DNA of 64,000 nucleotides from CAVUMR01 sp963742715 (GCA_963742715.1 CAVUMR010000003.1:1302001-1366000); one strand, 5' to 3'; shown: positions 1 through 8,734, counted from the first letter of the stretch. The notes: generated from the letters alone by a model not told the origin. Numbers and translations: made by a program.

Positions 1-704
1 AGCTCACCATCCCGTCCCCGAGCATGATCCACTACCGGGGTGGGCGGGCCGCGATCGATCCGGACGTGTACCCCGACCTCGACCAGTTCTGGGCCGACCT
101 GGCCGCCGCGTACTCCGCGCAGTTGCGTGCCCTGTACGACCGGGGCTGCCGGTATCTGCAACTCGACGACACGAGCCTGGCGTATCTGAACGATCCGGAG
201 CAGCGCGCGATGCTGTCCGCCCGCGGGGTCGACGCCGAGCACCAGCACCTGCAGAACATCAAGGTGATGAACCTGGCGCTGGCGAACCGGCCTTCCGATC
301 TCGCGATAACGACCCACCTGTGCCGCGGCAACTACCGGTCCTCGTGGGCGGCTGAGGGCGGGTACGAGTTCGTCGCCGAGGCGCTGTTCGGCGAGCTGAA
401 CGTGGACGGCTACTTCCTGGAGTACGACGACGTCCGCTCGGGTGGTTTCGAGCCGCTGCGCTTCGTACCCCCGGGAAAGCAGGTTGTCCTCGGGCTGGTC
501 ACCACCAAGAGCGGAAAGCTCGAGTCGAAGGACGACCTGAAGCGGCGGATCGACGAGGCGTCCAAGCAGGTACCGCTCGATCAGTTGTGCCTGTCGCCGC
601 AGTGCGGCTTCAGCTCCACGGTCGAAGGCAACGACCTGACCATCGACCAGGAGAAGGCCAAGCTCGCGCTGATCGTGGAGACCGCCGCCGAGGTGTGGGG
701 CTAG
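1..704 (+). CDS. MetE-like cobalamin-independent methionine synthase family protein (5' end outside window)
   Basis: This is the C-terminal part of a zinc-dependent methyltransferase of the MetE/YxjG type, which moves a methyl group onto homocysteine or a related thiol. The frame is already open at base 3 and reads LTIPSPS before the first Met at 24, a conserved stretch of this family, so the true start lies upstream. Numbering from that Met, the likely zinc ligands are His98 and Cys100 (THLCRGN), a Glu in the GELNVDGYFLEYDD stretch, and Cys194 (SPQCGF). The protein matches the short single-domain YxjG-like branch better than full MetE, whose N-terminal half cannot be seen here. The substrate is not defined by the sequence. 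Its stop overlaps the stop of the convergent aminotransferase gene. Confidence 0.85.
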   Translation, partial: LTIPSPSMIHYRGGRAAIDPDVYPDLDQFWADLAAAYSAQLRALYDRGCRYLQLDDTSLAYLNDPEQRAMLSARGVDAEHQHLQNIKVMNLALANRPSDLAITTHLCRGNYRSSWAAEGGYEFVAEALFGELNVDGYFLEYDDVRSGGFEPLRFVPPGKQVVLGLVTTKSGKLESKDDLKRRIDEASKQVPLDQLCLSPQCGFSSTVEGNDLTIDQEKAKLALIVETAAEVWG

Positions 705-1879
705 CCCTTCAGCGCGGCGAGCCGACTGGACGCCTCGTCCAGCAGTTCGTGCTTCTTGCAGAACGCGAACCGCACCAGCGGGCCGCCGGCCTGCTTGTCG
801 TCGTAGAAGACCGCCGCCGGAATCGCCACCACGCCGGCACGTTCCGGCAGGTCAAGGCAGAGTTCGCGGCCGCCTTCGTAGCCGAGGGACCGCGCGTCGG
901 TCATCACGAAATAGGTGCCCTGACTGGGGTACGCGTGGAAGCCGACCTTCACCAGCCCGTCCCGGAGCAGGTCCCGCCGCTCGGCCAGGCTCTGCCGGAG
1001 CTCCTCCACCCACGCCAGCTCCTCCCGCAGCGCGTACGCGACGGCCACCTGAAACGGCGTACCGCTGGCGAAGGTCATGAACTGCTTGGCGGCTCGTACC
1101 GCGGTGACGAGATTCGGCGGGCCGCACACCCAGCCGATCTTCCAGCCGGTGACGCTGAACGTCTTGCCGGCCGAGGACACCGCGACGGTACGGTCGCGCA
1201 TCCCCGGAATCGTGGCCAGCGGGATATGCGACAACCCGTCGAAGGTGAGGTATTCGTACACCTCGTCGGTGATCGCGATCAGGTCGTGCTCCTGGCACAC
1301 CGACGCGATGAGCTCGAGCTCGGCGCGGGTGAACACCTTGCCGGTCGGATTGTGCGGGCTGTTGAACACCATCAGGCGGGTACGTGGGGTGATCGCCGCG
1401 CGCAGCTCGTCCGGGTCGAACCCGAAGGCATCGTCGGGAGCGGCCCCGGCGCGCAACTGCACCGGCCGGCGGATCCCACCGGCCATCGCGATCGCCGCCA
1501 TGTACGAGTCGTAGTAAGGCTCGAAGACCACGACTTCGTCGCCGGGGTTGCACAGCCCGAGCAGCGCGGCCGTGATCGCCTCGGTGGCACCCGCGGTCAC
1601 CAGCACCTCGCGGTCCGGGTCGTAGTCCATCCCGTACCGCTGCGACCGCTGCTCGGCGACGGCGGTGCGCAGCTCCGGCATGCCGTCGCCCGGCGGGTAC
1701 TGGTTGAGCCCGGCCGCGATCGCGTCCCGCGCCGCGGCCAGCATCGCCGCCGGCCCGTCGGTATCCGGGAAGCCCTGGCCGAGGTTGATCGCACCGGTGC
1801 GCCGGGCCAGGGCGGTCATCTCGGCGAAGATCGTGGTGCCGAAGCCGTGCAGCCGGGTTGCCATCACGTCGTCGCGCAT
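701..1879 (-). CDS. PLP-dependent class I/II aminotransferase (DapC / methionine aminotransferase-like)
   Basis: A 392-residue fold-type I aminotransferase. It has the N-terminal INLGQGFPDTDGP signature, the PHNPTG loop near residues 176-180, ITDEVYEY near 203-210 and the PLP Schiff-base lysine K239 in SSAGKTFS. Such enzymes are annotated as N-succinyldiaminopimelate, kynurenine or methionine aminotransferases, and the sequence does not decide between them. The start chosen is ATG at 1879, because GGGAGGAAC lies just ahead of it. A longer frame to 1957 adds 26 low-complexity residues without a site. It is convergent with the MetE-like gene. A role in methionine salvage or transamination would fit that neighbour, but this is inference. 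Confidence 0.88.
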   Translation of the reverse strand: MRDDVMATRLHGFGTTIFAEMTALARRTGAINLGQGFPDTDGPAAMLAAARDAIAAGLNQYPPGDGMPELRTAVAEQRSQRYGMDYDPDREVLVTAGATEAITAALLGLCNPGDEVVVFEPYYDSYMAAIAMAGGIRRPVQLRAGAAPDDAFGFDPDELRAAITPRTRLMVFNSPHNPTGKVFTRAELELIASVCQEHDLIAITDEVYEYLTFDGLSHIPLATIPGMRDRTVAVSSAGKTFSVTGWKIGWVCGPPNLVTAVRAAKQFMTFASGTPFQVAVAYALREELAWVEELRQSLAERRDLLRDGLVKVGFHAYPSQGTYFVMTDARSLGYEGGRELCLDLPERAGVVAIPAAVFYDDKQAGGPLVRFAFCKKHELLDEASSRLAALKG

Positions 1880-2017
1880 GCGTTCCTCCCGAACCGGCCG
1901 GGGTGCTCCGGCCGCCGCCCCCGATCGTGCCGCATCACGCCACGGAACACCCGCCACGGGTATCCGCCTGTGGATAACCTCGGCCGCGGTCAGCCGCGTC
2001 GTTCGCCGCGGAAGCTC

Positions 2018-2461
2018 TCAGCCGGTCGCGCACGCGGCGGCGAAGTGCGGGAGCAGGCCACCCCAACCGGCCCTGTTCGCGTTGCGCCACTCCTGACCCT
2101 GCGCGCCGAGCCGCTCCCAGCCGCGATGCTCGATCTCGACCACGGTCGTACCGTCCGGCTGGTCGACGAAAGTGATCTCCACGTCGGTGGCGTCGGCGCG
2201 GTCCCGACGCAGGTGCCAGAGGTAGCCGAGGCGGCGCGGCGGCTCCCAGATGGTGACCTCGCCCCAGTCGTGTTCGGCCCCGTCGGGTGCCCGTTCGAAG
2301 ATCCGGCCGCCCGGCCGCCCCTCCAGGATGACCTGCACGCCGGGCTCGACGCTGACGGTGTGCCCGACCGGCCACCACTGGGCGATCCGCTCGGTCCAGA
2401 CCGTGAACGCGTGCTCCGGGGGACAGTCCACCGCGAGCGAGAGCCGCAACGGTTCGATCAT
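2018..2461 (-). CDS. SRPBCC (AHSA1-like) domain protein
   Basis: A 147-residue single-domain protein of the START/Bet v1-like SRPBCC superfamily. It opens with a beta strand and the CPPEHAFTVWTERIAQWWP helix, continues through GGRIFERAPDGAEHDWGEVTIWEPPRRL, and ends in an amphipathic helix containing WGGLLPHFA. These are hallmarks of AHSA1/polyketide-cyclase-like proteins, which bind hydrophobic ligands. The first four bases overlap the end of the ArsR-type regulator upstream (ATGA at 2458-2461), so the two are translated together. ArsR plus AHSA1-like pairs are a common actinobacterial module in which the regulator controls the pair. The ligand is unknown. Confidence 0.85.
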   Translation of the reverse strand: MIEPLRLSLAVDCPPEHAFTVWTERIAQWWPVGHTVSVEPGVQVILEGRPGGRIFERAPDGAEHDWGEVTIWEPPRRLGYLWHLRRDRADATDVEITFVDQPDGTTVVEIEHRGWERLGAQGQEWRNANRAGWGGLLPHFAAACATG

Positions 2462-2877
2462 CGATCCCTCCCACGGCCCGGCCGCTCGCCGCGCTTCGCC
2501 GGGCCCTCGTCGCGGTCCGAACCGTCCGGGCTCTCGCCGCTGCGCGGGCCGGCCGGGCGGGTGTTCTCCGCGATCAGCGTGAAACGCGCGGCCGCCTCAC
2601 CCCACACCCGGGTCAGATAGTCCTGCACCGCTTGTACACCCTGATCATGCAGGTGGTAGATGCGGCGGGTGCCCTGCGCGTCCTCGACGACCAGGCCGGC
2701 GTCCTTGAGCAGCCGCAGGTGCCGGGACACGGCGGGGCGGCTGATCGGCAGCGCGTCGGCGATCTCGCGCACCGACCGGCCACCCGACCCGAGCAACTCG
2801 ACGATGGCCCGACGGTTCGGGTCGCCCAACGCGTCGAACGGGTCGCCGTCCGGGCCTATCGCGCCAGCCGCTCCCAC
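2458..2877 (-). CDS. ArsR/SmtB-like winged-helix transcriptional regulator
   Basis: A 139-residue regulator. The helix-turn-helix is at residues 12-75: FDALGDPNRRAIVELL, then SVREIADALPISRPAVSRHLRLLKDAGLV, then a wing RRIYHLHD. No metal-binding cysteines of the classical ArsR type are present, so it belongs to the metal-independent branch usually linked to SRPBCC genes. The C-terminal 35 residues are charged, Gly/Arg/Asp-rich and probably disordered. It starts at GTG 2877 behind GGGAGG. It is co-transcribed with, and overlaps by 4 bp, the SRPBCC gene 3' of it, so a local autorepressor role is likely. Confidence 0.88.
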   Translation of the reverse strand: MGAAGAIGPDGDPFDALGDPNRRAIVELLGSGGRSVREIADALPISRPAVSRHLRLLKDAGLVVEDAQGTRRIYHLHDQGVQAVQDYLTRVWGEAAARFTLIAENTRPAGPRSGESPDGSDRDEGPAKRGERPGRGRDR

Positions 2878-2945
2878 CGCGCAACCTCCCTGCGTGCCGC
2901 CACGCGCCGGCCCCGGCCCGGGCCGGGCTCACGTCAATGACCGGC

Positions 2946-3371
2946 TCAACTGCCGGTCTCGGCCCGATTCTTCAGCCCGTTGGCGAACTGGGTGAACGAC
3001 GGACCGAGGTCGGGGATGGACCGCCAGATCAACGGCAGGAGCGGTCCGGTGTACTCCTCCCGCATGGTGAACCTGGTGGACCCGTCGCCCTGCGGGGTGA
3101 GGCTGAACGTGCGCTCACCCTTGAACAGGCCGAGTGGCATCCCGCCGCTCCAACGCATCCGCTGGCCCGGTACGAACTCGGTCACCTTCACCGGGAAGGT
3201 GCGGTCCGGGTTCACCGCCGACACGACCTTGATCTTCTGGTCCGGCTGGATGCTGCCCTCGACGCGCACCACGCCGGAGTCCCAGCTCGGGTAACTCGAC
3301 CCATCGGTCAGTACCGCCCAGATGGCGGCCGGCTCGGCGGCGATCACCGAACTCGCTTCGTATGACTTCAT
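2946..3371 (-). CDS. SRPBCC family protein (polyketide cyclase/dehydrase-like)
   Basis: A 141-residue Bet v1-like domain: MKSYEASSVIAAEPAAIWAVLTDGSSYPSWDSGV, a central strand region FPVKVTEFVPGQRMRW, and a long C-terminal helix SFTQFANGLKNRAE that closes the ligand cavity. It resembles small lipid or aromatic-ligand-binding proteins rather than the AHSA1-like neighbour at 2018. It lies upstream of the ArsR-SRPBCC pair on the same strand with a 68-bp gap, so it may belong to the same transcript or have its own promoter. No catalytic residues can be named. Confidence 0.8.
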   Translation of the reverse strand: MKSYEASSVIAAEPAAIWAVLTDGSSYPSWDSGVVRVEGSIQPDQKIKVVSAVNPDRTFPVKVTEFVPGQRMRWSGGMPLGLFKGERTFSLTPQGDGSTRFTMREEYTGPLLPLIWRSIPDLGPSFTQFANGLKNRAETGS

Positions 3372-3456
3372 GGTCGGCCATGTTGCCTGGTCACAGCCTC
3401 GGTAACAAGACAGCTACCGTAACAAGAAGGTTACCGTCACCGTGGCACGGACGCGC

Positions 3457-3819
3457 CTAGGCCGGGTGCTTGCGGTACCACTCGGTGAAGTCGCTGCAGC
3501 GGTCGCCGTCCATCCGCAGTACCCAGAGATTCGAGAAGACCTTTCCGCTGGTGTACGAGGTCGTGCCGGTGACGATCGCGCGGTCACCCTCCACCATGAA
3601 CGGTGCCAGCTCGGCGCTCCAGGTACCGGGCTTGTCGAGTGCCTCGAGCCAGCCGGCCACGATCTTCTCCCGGCCCTGTACGGGCTGGTCGTACGGCTCG
3701 AACCGGTAGTTCGCGTCATCGGTGAACAGGGCGCCGATCTCGGCCGGATCGTTGCTGTTCCAGGCCGCCAGGTACCGGTCGAGCCAGCGCTGCACGTCGG
3801 CGCGCGTCGTTCCACTCAT
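3457..3819 (-). CDS. NTF2-like / SnoaL-like fold protein
   Basis: A 120-residue protein with the NTF2 cone-fold layout. The helix DVQRWLDRYLAAWNSNDPAEIGALFTDDANYRF is followed by the PVQGREKIVAGWLEAL helix and strands ending in GDRCSDFTEWYRKHP. The AAWNSxDPxxIGALFTDDAxYR motif is typical of nuclear-transport-factor-2 family ligand-binding proteins and small isomerases. The general acid/base is not evident, so the reaction is unknown. ATG at 3819 has a short GGGGGAGA stretch upstream. Confidence 0.8.
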   Translation of the reverse strand: MSGTTRADVQRWLDRYLAAWNSNDPAEIGALFTDDANYRFEPYDQPVQGREKIVAGWLEALDKPGTWSAELAPFMVEGDRAIVTGTTSYTSGKVFSNLWVLRMDGDRCSDFTEWYRKHPA

Positions 3820-3975
3820 GTCTCCCCCTCGGGGCTCGCGGTCGTAACCAGCATAGGCGGTTCACCGGTTACCCGCTGAACGATTTCGGCGCTGTCCGCG
3901 CTGAGGATTTCGGCGCTGTCCACGCTCCCGACCAGCGGCTAGAGTGCTGACTGCGCATCACCGTGGCGGTATGCG

Positions 3976-5283
3976 ATGAACTCCACCGGTACCTCCGGCG
4001 TGTCCCCAGGTGTCGGTATCGCACGACCTCCGGGGGCCACGCTGCTACTGGACAACCAGAAGGCCCGGAGCCGGGCGCTGATCGAGCGATGGCTGCCCGC
4101 AACAGGCGCCCGCTCGCCCTCGGGTGAGGACCGGGCCAACCGGTTCATGCTGATCCTGCTGGCCCTGCAGCGGCTGAGCTACCTGCCGCCCACGGTCCTC
4201 AGCCTCACCGCCAACGGATACCGCAGCTCGCCGCTGAACGCCGTACTGGTCGCCGGCACCCTCGGCTGGAACGTCGCGCTGTTCTGGCGCGCGCGTACCC
4301 GAGGATGGTTCTCGGCATGGATGACCTGGGCGGACGTCGGCTGGGCGACGGTGCTGCTGGTCGCCGTGACGCTGAACTCGCCGGGCGGCGAGCTGCACGA
4401 GACGCTCAACTGGTCCACCCGCTGGGGGCAGGCCGCGGCCGCGCTCGGCGGTGCCGCGCTCGCGCCACTGGTCGCGGCCGGCGCGGTCGGGGTGCTGGTG
4501 GCCGCGCACAGCTCGGCCACGGTCGCCGCCTGGGACAGCCGGGAGGGCCTGGTCAGCGAGCTGGTGAGCTGCGTCAACGGGCTGATCTGGTTCGCGGTGA
4601 TCATCGGCTTCGGGCTGCGCTACCTGCGCCGGCAGGGCCGTCGGTTGGACGAGGCGAACAGCCGGCGGCTGGCGGCCGAATCCGCGCGGGCCGCCGACCA
4701 CGCCACGTACGAGCTGCGTATGTCGCACTTCCGCGCCCTGCACGACACCGTGCTGGCGACGCTGACCGCGATCGCCCGGGGCGCCGACGTACGCAGCGAG
4801 CAGGTGCGCGACCGGTGCGCCCGGGAGGCCCGGTACATCCGCCGCATGCTGACCTCCGGGGTGGCGAGCGACCCGGGAGCGCTGGGCGAACAGCTGGGTG
4901 AGGTCATCGGCTCGGCCGAGGCGGTCGGGTTGCGGGTGCACTACCTGCGCGACGACCTGCCGGACGACCTGCCGCAGCCGGTGGCGCGGGCGTTCGCACA
5001 GGCGACCGCGGAGGCGCTGAACAACGTGCACAAGCACGCCGGTACCGCGGAGGCCTGGCTGACCGTGACCACGCAGGACGGCGGCATCACCCTGACCGTG
5101 GTGGACCGCGGTCGCGGTTTCGCCCCGGACCGGCCGACCACCGGCTTCGGCCTGCGCCGCTCGGTCACCGAGCCGGTCACCGCGGTCGGCGGCGCGGTCG
5201 AGGTGCACAGCGTGCCGGGCGACGGCACCCGGGTCGAGCTGCGCTGGTCGCCCGTACCGGCCGAGGTCGGAGCAGCCCCGTGA
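3976..5283 (+). CDS. Membrane sensor histidine kinase (NarX/LiaS-like)
   Basis: A 435-residue two-component sensor. Four to five hydrophobic segments between about residues 56 and 215 form a membrane input module with no large extracellular loop. The dimerisation/phosphoacceptor helix carries His256 in FRALHDTVLATLTAI, the HisKA_3 pattern. The HATPase domain has the N-box ALNNVHKHAGTAEAW near 350 and the G-box DRGRGFAPDRPTTGFGLRRSV near 385-405. The signal is not deducible. The stop codon overlaps the GTG start of the response regulator (GTGA at 5280-5283), so kinase and regulator are coupled. The next gene downstream is an exported protein, a plausible target of the system. Confidence 0.92.
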   Translation: MNSTGTSGVSPGVGIARPPGATLLLDNQKARSRALIERWLPATGARSPSGEDRANRFMLILLALQRLSYLPPTVLSLTANGYRSSPLNAVLVAGTLGWNVALFWRARTRGWFSAWMTWADVGWATVLLVAVTLNSPGGELHETLNWSTRWGQAAAALGGAALAPLVAAGAVGVLVAAHSSATVAAWDSREGLVSELVSCVNGLIWFAVIIGFGLRYLRRQGRRLDEANSRRLAAESARAADHATYELRMSHFRALHDTVLATLTAIARGADVRSEQVRDRCAREARYIRRMLTSGVASDPGALGEQLGEVIGSAEAVGLRVHYLRDDLPDDLPQPVARAFAQATAEALNNVHKHAGTAEAWLTVTTQDGGITLTVVDRGRGFAPDRPTTGFGLRRSVTEPVTAVGGAVEVHSVPGDGTRVELRWSPVPAEVGAAP

Positions 5284-5978
5284 TCACCGTCGCCGCGGTG
5301 GATGACGACCGGATGCTGCTGGACGGGCTGGCGAGCTGGCTCGCCGAGGTACCGGACGTGCGGCTGGTCGCGCGCGCCAGCACCGTCGCCGACCTGCTCG
5401 CCGACCCGACCGAGCAGCCGACCGACGGCGTGACGGACGGCGGCGTGACGGACGGCGGCGTGCCAGCTGATCTCGTGATGCTGGACCTGCTGCTGGCCGA
5501 CGGTTCCACCCCGGCGGCGAACGTACGACAGCTCACCGAGGCCGGGTACCCGGTGCTGGTGATGAGCGTGTCGCACGACCGGGAGCAGATTCTGGCCGCG
5601 TTCACGGCCGGTGCCCGTGGCTACGTCACCAAGGACAACGACCTGCCCGCGCTACTCGGGGCGATACGCGAGATCGCGTCCGGTGGTACGGCATTCTCCC
5701 CGGAACTGGCATTTGCCTGCCTACGCGATTCCCGCCCGCAACGCCCACAATTGTCCGAACGCGAACATCAGGTTCTTCTCGCGTACGCATCCGGAATGAC
5801 GCTTACTCAATCCGCCCGGTACGTTGGCATCCGCCCGGAAACCGCGAGGACGTACCTGGAGCGGGTGAAGGACAAGTATCAGCAGGTCGGCAGGCCCGCG
5901 CGTACCAAATTGGAGTTGGCCGACCGGGTCCGGGAAGACGATCTCCGCGGCCGCCGGAACCGAGGCGTGTCCCCCTAA
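5280..5978 (+). CDS. NarL/LuxR-family response regulator
   Basis: A 232-residue partner of the kinase upstream. The receiver domain has acidic residues VDDD at 8-10, phosphoacceptor Asp69 (VMLDLLLADGS) and Lys118 (YVTKDN). The C-terminal LuxR-type helix-turn-helix runs from LSEREHQVLLAYASGMTL through ARYVGIRPETARTYLERVKDKY (about 155-205). An in-frame repeat of the unit TDGGV sits between beta2 and beta3 at residues 48-61 (5421-5463), an insertion that lengthens the loop before the phosphorylated strand. Translation is coupled to the kinase. The HTH spacing is slightly divergent from canonical LuxR but should bind DNA. Confidence 0.9.
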   Translation: MITVAAVDDDRMLLDGLASWLAEVPDVRLVARASTVADLLADPTEQPTDGVTDGGVTDGGVPADLVMLDLLLADGSTPAANVRQLTEAGYPVLVMSVSHDREQILAAFTAGARGYVTKDNDLPALLGAIREIASGGTAFSPELAFACLRDSRPQRPQLSEREHQVLLAYASGMTLTQSARYVGIRPETARTYLERVKDKYQQVGRPARTKLELADRVREDDLRGRRNRGVSP

Positions 5979-6104
5979 CGTCCGACATGATTCGCAGCCG
6001 TGCCGTAGTTACCGTCTAGCTGCGCCAACGTCGAATATCGGGAATTCACCCGACCCTGGCGACAGCGCATTTCTTCCTTTCTTTATCGGGGATGGGGGAC
6101 CTTC

Positions 6105-7427
6105 GTGTCCGAAGACCAGACAGCCGTACCCGCTTTGTCACGCCGCAGATTCCTTCGTACCGCGGTCATCGGCGCCGCGGCCGCGGTCGCCACCCGCGGG
6201 CTCGGTGACGCTCCGGCGTTCGCCGACCCGATCGACATCGGTCAGGTCACCATGGGCGCACTGCTGCTGACGTACGTGTCGGCGCCACTCAACGCCCGTG
6301 GCACTGTGCAGTGGACCGTCACCAAGCAGCGCACCGACACGCTGCGGATCTCCAACGTGCAGGCCTCGGACTGGAGCATCAGCCAGGAGACGTCACTGAG
6401 CTTCGGCCCCAACGACTCGTTCAGCGTCAACGGCTCCGAGACGTACAAGCAGGGTCAGAGCACCCAGGTCTCCGACGCGGTGGTGGTCAAGTCGACCCAG
6501 TCGTGGGGGCTCGGGGTGTCCGGCCGACCGGAGAACGACGGCTACGCGACCGTGGACGACACCGCGTTCTTCATGATCGCCAAGCCGAAGGTGGAGATCA
6601 AAGGCAACCCGACCAAGGGCTTCCACTGGAAGTTCCTGGACGGCGGGATCAAGATGCCGCGTACCGTCCGGGAACTGCGCACCGACCCGGTGGTCCGCGC
6701 CTTTATCACCCCGGAAACCGCGGACAGCATCCTCGCCCAGTACCCGTTGCTGTCCGACCCCAGCGGCATCCGGTTGGGCCTGCGCAAACCCCGGTTCAAG
6801 CTGCGCGAACAGATCGCGCCGAACGAGTCGGTGCCGGGCCTGAGCTTCGAGCGGACCGTCGGGCACGGCTCGACCCACTCCGAGGACAAGACCGCGACGG
6901 TGTCCGCCACGATCGTGGAGAGCTTCGGCTTCAACATCGGCATCGTCAAGGAGAAGTTCAGCAACTCCAACACGATCGCGATCACCCACACGTCGGTGAA
7001 CGAGACCGACTCGACCCAGATCATCACCAGCAGCGGCACCCTGAACAGCCAGCGCAACCACATCAACTACGTGTACGTCGACCGGGTGTGGAAGACCATC
7101 TGCATCACCGACGAGGGCCCGCTGACGGACTTCCCGCCGACGCTCGCCGGCTCCATCACCGACGGCGGTGGCGCGGCAATCGCCGGCGCGGTGGTCGGCA
7201 TCCAGGACGGTGACGTGTTCCGCGGCACGTCGGCCGACAACCAGGGCAACTACCAGGTGCACTCGCCGGAGCCGCTGTCCCCTGGCAGCTATCCGGTGAT
7301 CTGCGGCGGCGTCACGCAGTTCGCCAACCTCGGCGGCGGCACCGCGACCGTCAACTATGTCGACCTCGACCCGTTCGAGGCGCGTACCTCTCCGGTCGGC
7401 GACTACCAGCCGGTCATCACCCTCTAG
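6105..7427 (+). CDS. Tat-exported beta-rich protein with C-terminal carboxypeptidase-regulatory-like domain
   Basis: A 440-residue protein starting at GTG 6105 behind a GGGGGAC site. The N-terminus has a twin-arginine signal: SRRRFLRTA at residues 12-20, a hydrophobic AVIGAAAAVA stretch, then a probable AFA-DP cleavage near 41. The mature part is unusually rich in Ser, Thr and Asn in alternating strands (about residues 85-135 and 260-315). This recalls the pre-stem of aerolysin/ETX-type beta-pore formers, but no family motif proves that. Residues about 343-410 (LAGSITDGGGAAIAGAVVGI, then GNYQVHSPEPLSPGSYPV) match the carboxypeptidase-regulatory-like beta-sandwich. It lies just after a coupled two-component system. 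Function unknown. Confidence 0.7.
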   Translation: MSEDQTAVPALSRRRFLRTAVIGAAAAVATRGLGDAPAFADPIDIGQVTMGALLLTYVSAPLNARGTVQWTVTKQRTDTLRISNVQASDWSISQETSLSFGPNDSFSVNGSETYKQGQSTQVSDAVVVKSTQSWGLGVSGRPENDGYATVDDTAFFMIAKPKVEIKGNPTKGFHWKFLDGGIKMPRTVRELRTDPVVRAFITPETADSILAQYPLLSDPSGIRLGLRKPRFKLREQIAPNESVPGLSFERTVGHGSTHSEDKTATVSATIVESFGFNIGIVKEKFSNSNTIAITHTSVNETDSTQIITSSGTLNSQRNHINYVYVDRVWKTICITDEGPLTDFPPTLAGSITDGGGAAIAGAVVGIQDGDVFRGTSADNQGNYQVHSPEPLSPGSYPVICGGVTQFANLGGGTATVNYVDLDPFEARTSPVGDYQPVITL

Positions 7428-7439
7428 TTGCCCTGTGGT

Positions 7440-7465
7440 CCGGGGCGGGCCGCGGCCCGCCCCGG
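7440..7465. terminator. GC-rich perfect palindrome between 6105 and 7484 genes
   Basis: CCGGGGCGGGCCG is followed directly by its reverse complement, giving a 26-bp palindrome 12 bp after the stop of the exported-protein gene. No U-tract follows, as is usual in actinobacteria. It could terminate or attenuate transcription before the next gene, whose own ribosome site lies 10 bp further on. Confidence 0.6.
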
Positions 7466-7483
7466 CGCATTTCAGGAGGTTCG

Positions 7484-8731
7484 ATGCAGCCGCCGCCCAG
7501 CCCCCGCGCCGTCGACAGCACACCCGCCGTCTCGATCGGGGATCTTCGGGTTCTGGTACGGGAGGGAGATGCCTTTCCGGCCGGCGGCCGGTACGAGAAG
7601 CTCCACGCCGGCACGATCAACGACGCCGGTGAACTCGCGTACAGCGCCCGACTCAGCAGTGGCGAGGCGATCGTGACCGGCGGCCGGGTGCTCGTACGAG
7701 CGGGCGAGCCCGCGCCCGGTGGCGGCCGGTACACCAGCTTCCCCGAGCTCGAATTGAGCGGTGCCGGCCGGCTGATCTTCCGGGCCACTCTGGACGACGG
7801 CGCCGAAGGGTTGTACCTGTCCACACCGGACAGCATCGTGTTGATCGCGCGCGCCGGTGGCCGTTCCCCCAACGGCCACGAGTACCACTCGTTCCGGCAG
7901 GTCACTATCGGCGCGACCGTACTTGCCGACGGCGCGCCGTACCACCGGCTCGCCTACGTCGCGCAGCTCGCGGACGGCCGGCACAGCCTGATCGTGCACG
8001 CGTCGTACACCACCCCGACCGAGGTGCTGACCACCGGCGCCGAACTGGCCGGCGGCGTGGTGGCGGACCTGTCCATCTCCGAGGCCGGGCTCTCGGTCGG
8101 CTGCGTCGCCACGCTGACCCGCGACGGGCGGCGCTGGCGAAAGGCGCTGGTCGCGCACGAGGACCTGGTGCTGTGGGGCGAGCACCTGGAAGAGGGCGAA
8201 CCGCTCGCGCCCGGCGACCGCACGGTCGCCCGACTGCTCGATCCGCCGGCCTGCGTGGTGCAGATCGGCGTGGTCGCGGTCGAGTTCGCCGGCGGTTCCG
8301 CCACTGACCGCTCCGGCGAGGGTGCGCTGGTCAGCCGCCCGTGCGGGGACGATCCGGAGGTCATCGCCCGCACCGGCGACCCGGCACCGGGACTGTCCGG
8401 GGAGACCCTGCACAGTTTCGGCGTACCGGTGGCCAGCAGCGGACTGCCACCGAGCCTGCCGTTCGGCGTGGCCAGCCCGGTACGGCTGCGCAGCGGTACC
8501 GACGCGCTCTGGGTCGGCGTGTTCGGGCAGTACACCCCGCTGGCCGGAGTGGCGATGGTGCCGGTGGTGGACGGCGACCGTACCGACGACGACCGCCGGT
8601 TGGTGGTCAGCGGCGTACGGCCGGTGAAGCTCACCAACACCGGCACGCTGCTGCTGTCCGCGCGGCTGACCAGCGCAGACGATCACCGCACCGGACTGCT
8701 GACGCTGGACGGCCTGTTCGGCATGATCTAG
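7484..8731 (+). CDS. NxxGxxxF-type tandem-repeat protein (DUF7453-like)
   Basis: A 415-residue protein with ATG at 7484 behind a strong CAGGAGG site. It is built from repeats of about 55 residues with the pattern VLVREGDxxPxGGRYxxF, then an INDAGELAYSA-type strand. Examples lie at residues 16-55 (VLVREGDAFPAGGRYEKL, INDAGELAYSARL), 65-105 (VLVRAGEPAPGGGRYTSF, LSGAGRLIFRATL) and 115-160, with weaker copies to the C-terminus (LTNTGTLLLSARL). Families with such repeats are predicted beta-propeller-like and usually exported, but no signal peptide is visible here. It follows the Tat-exported protein on the same strand, separated only by a hairpin. Function unknown. Confidence 0.65.
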   Translation: MQPPPSPRAVDSTPAVSIGDLRVLVREGDAFPAGGRYEKLHAGTINDAGELAYSARLSSGEAIVTGGRVLVRAGEPAPGGGRYTSFPELELSGAGRLIFRATLDDGAEGLYLSTPDSIVLIARAGGRSPNGHEYHSFRQVTIGATVLADGAPYHRLAYVAQLADGRHSLIVHASYTTPTEVLTTGAELAGGVVADLSISEAGLSVGCVATLTRDGRRWRKALVAHEDLVLWGEHLEEGEPLAPGDRTVARLLDPPACVVQIGVVAVEFAGGSATDRSGEGALVSRPCGDDPEVIARTGDPAPGLSGETLHSFGVPVASSGLPPSLPFGVASPVRLRSGTDALWVGVFGQYTPLAGVAMVPVVDGDRTDDDRRLVVSGVRPVKLTNTGTLLLSARLTSADDHRTGLLTLDGLFGMI

Positions 8732-8734
8732 GGC

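Noticed and set aside
587..2620. 677-residue open frame on the plus strand
   Set aside because: It is the antisense of the aminotransferase, SRPBCC and regulator genes. It is Arg/Gly/His-rich, with no motif and no ribosome site.
4045..5208. 387-residue open frame on the minus strand
   Set aside because: It lies antisense to the histidine kinase. It is a GC-frame artefact with no motif.
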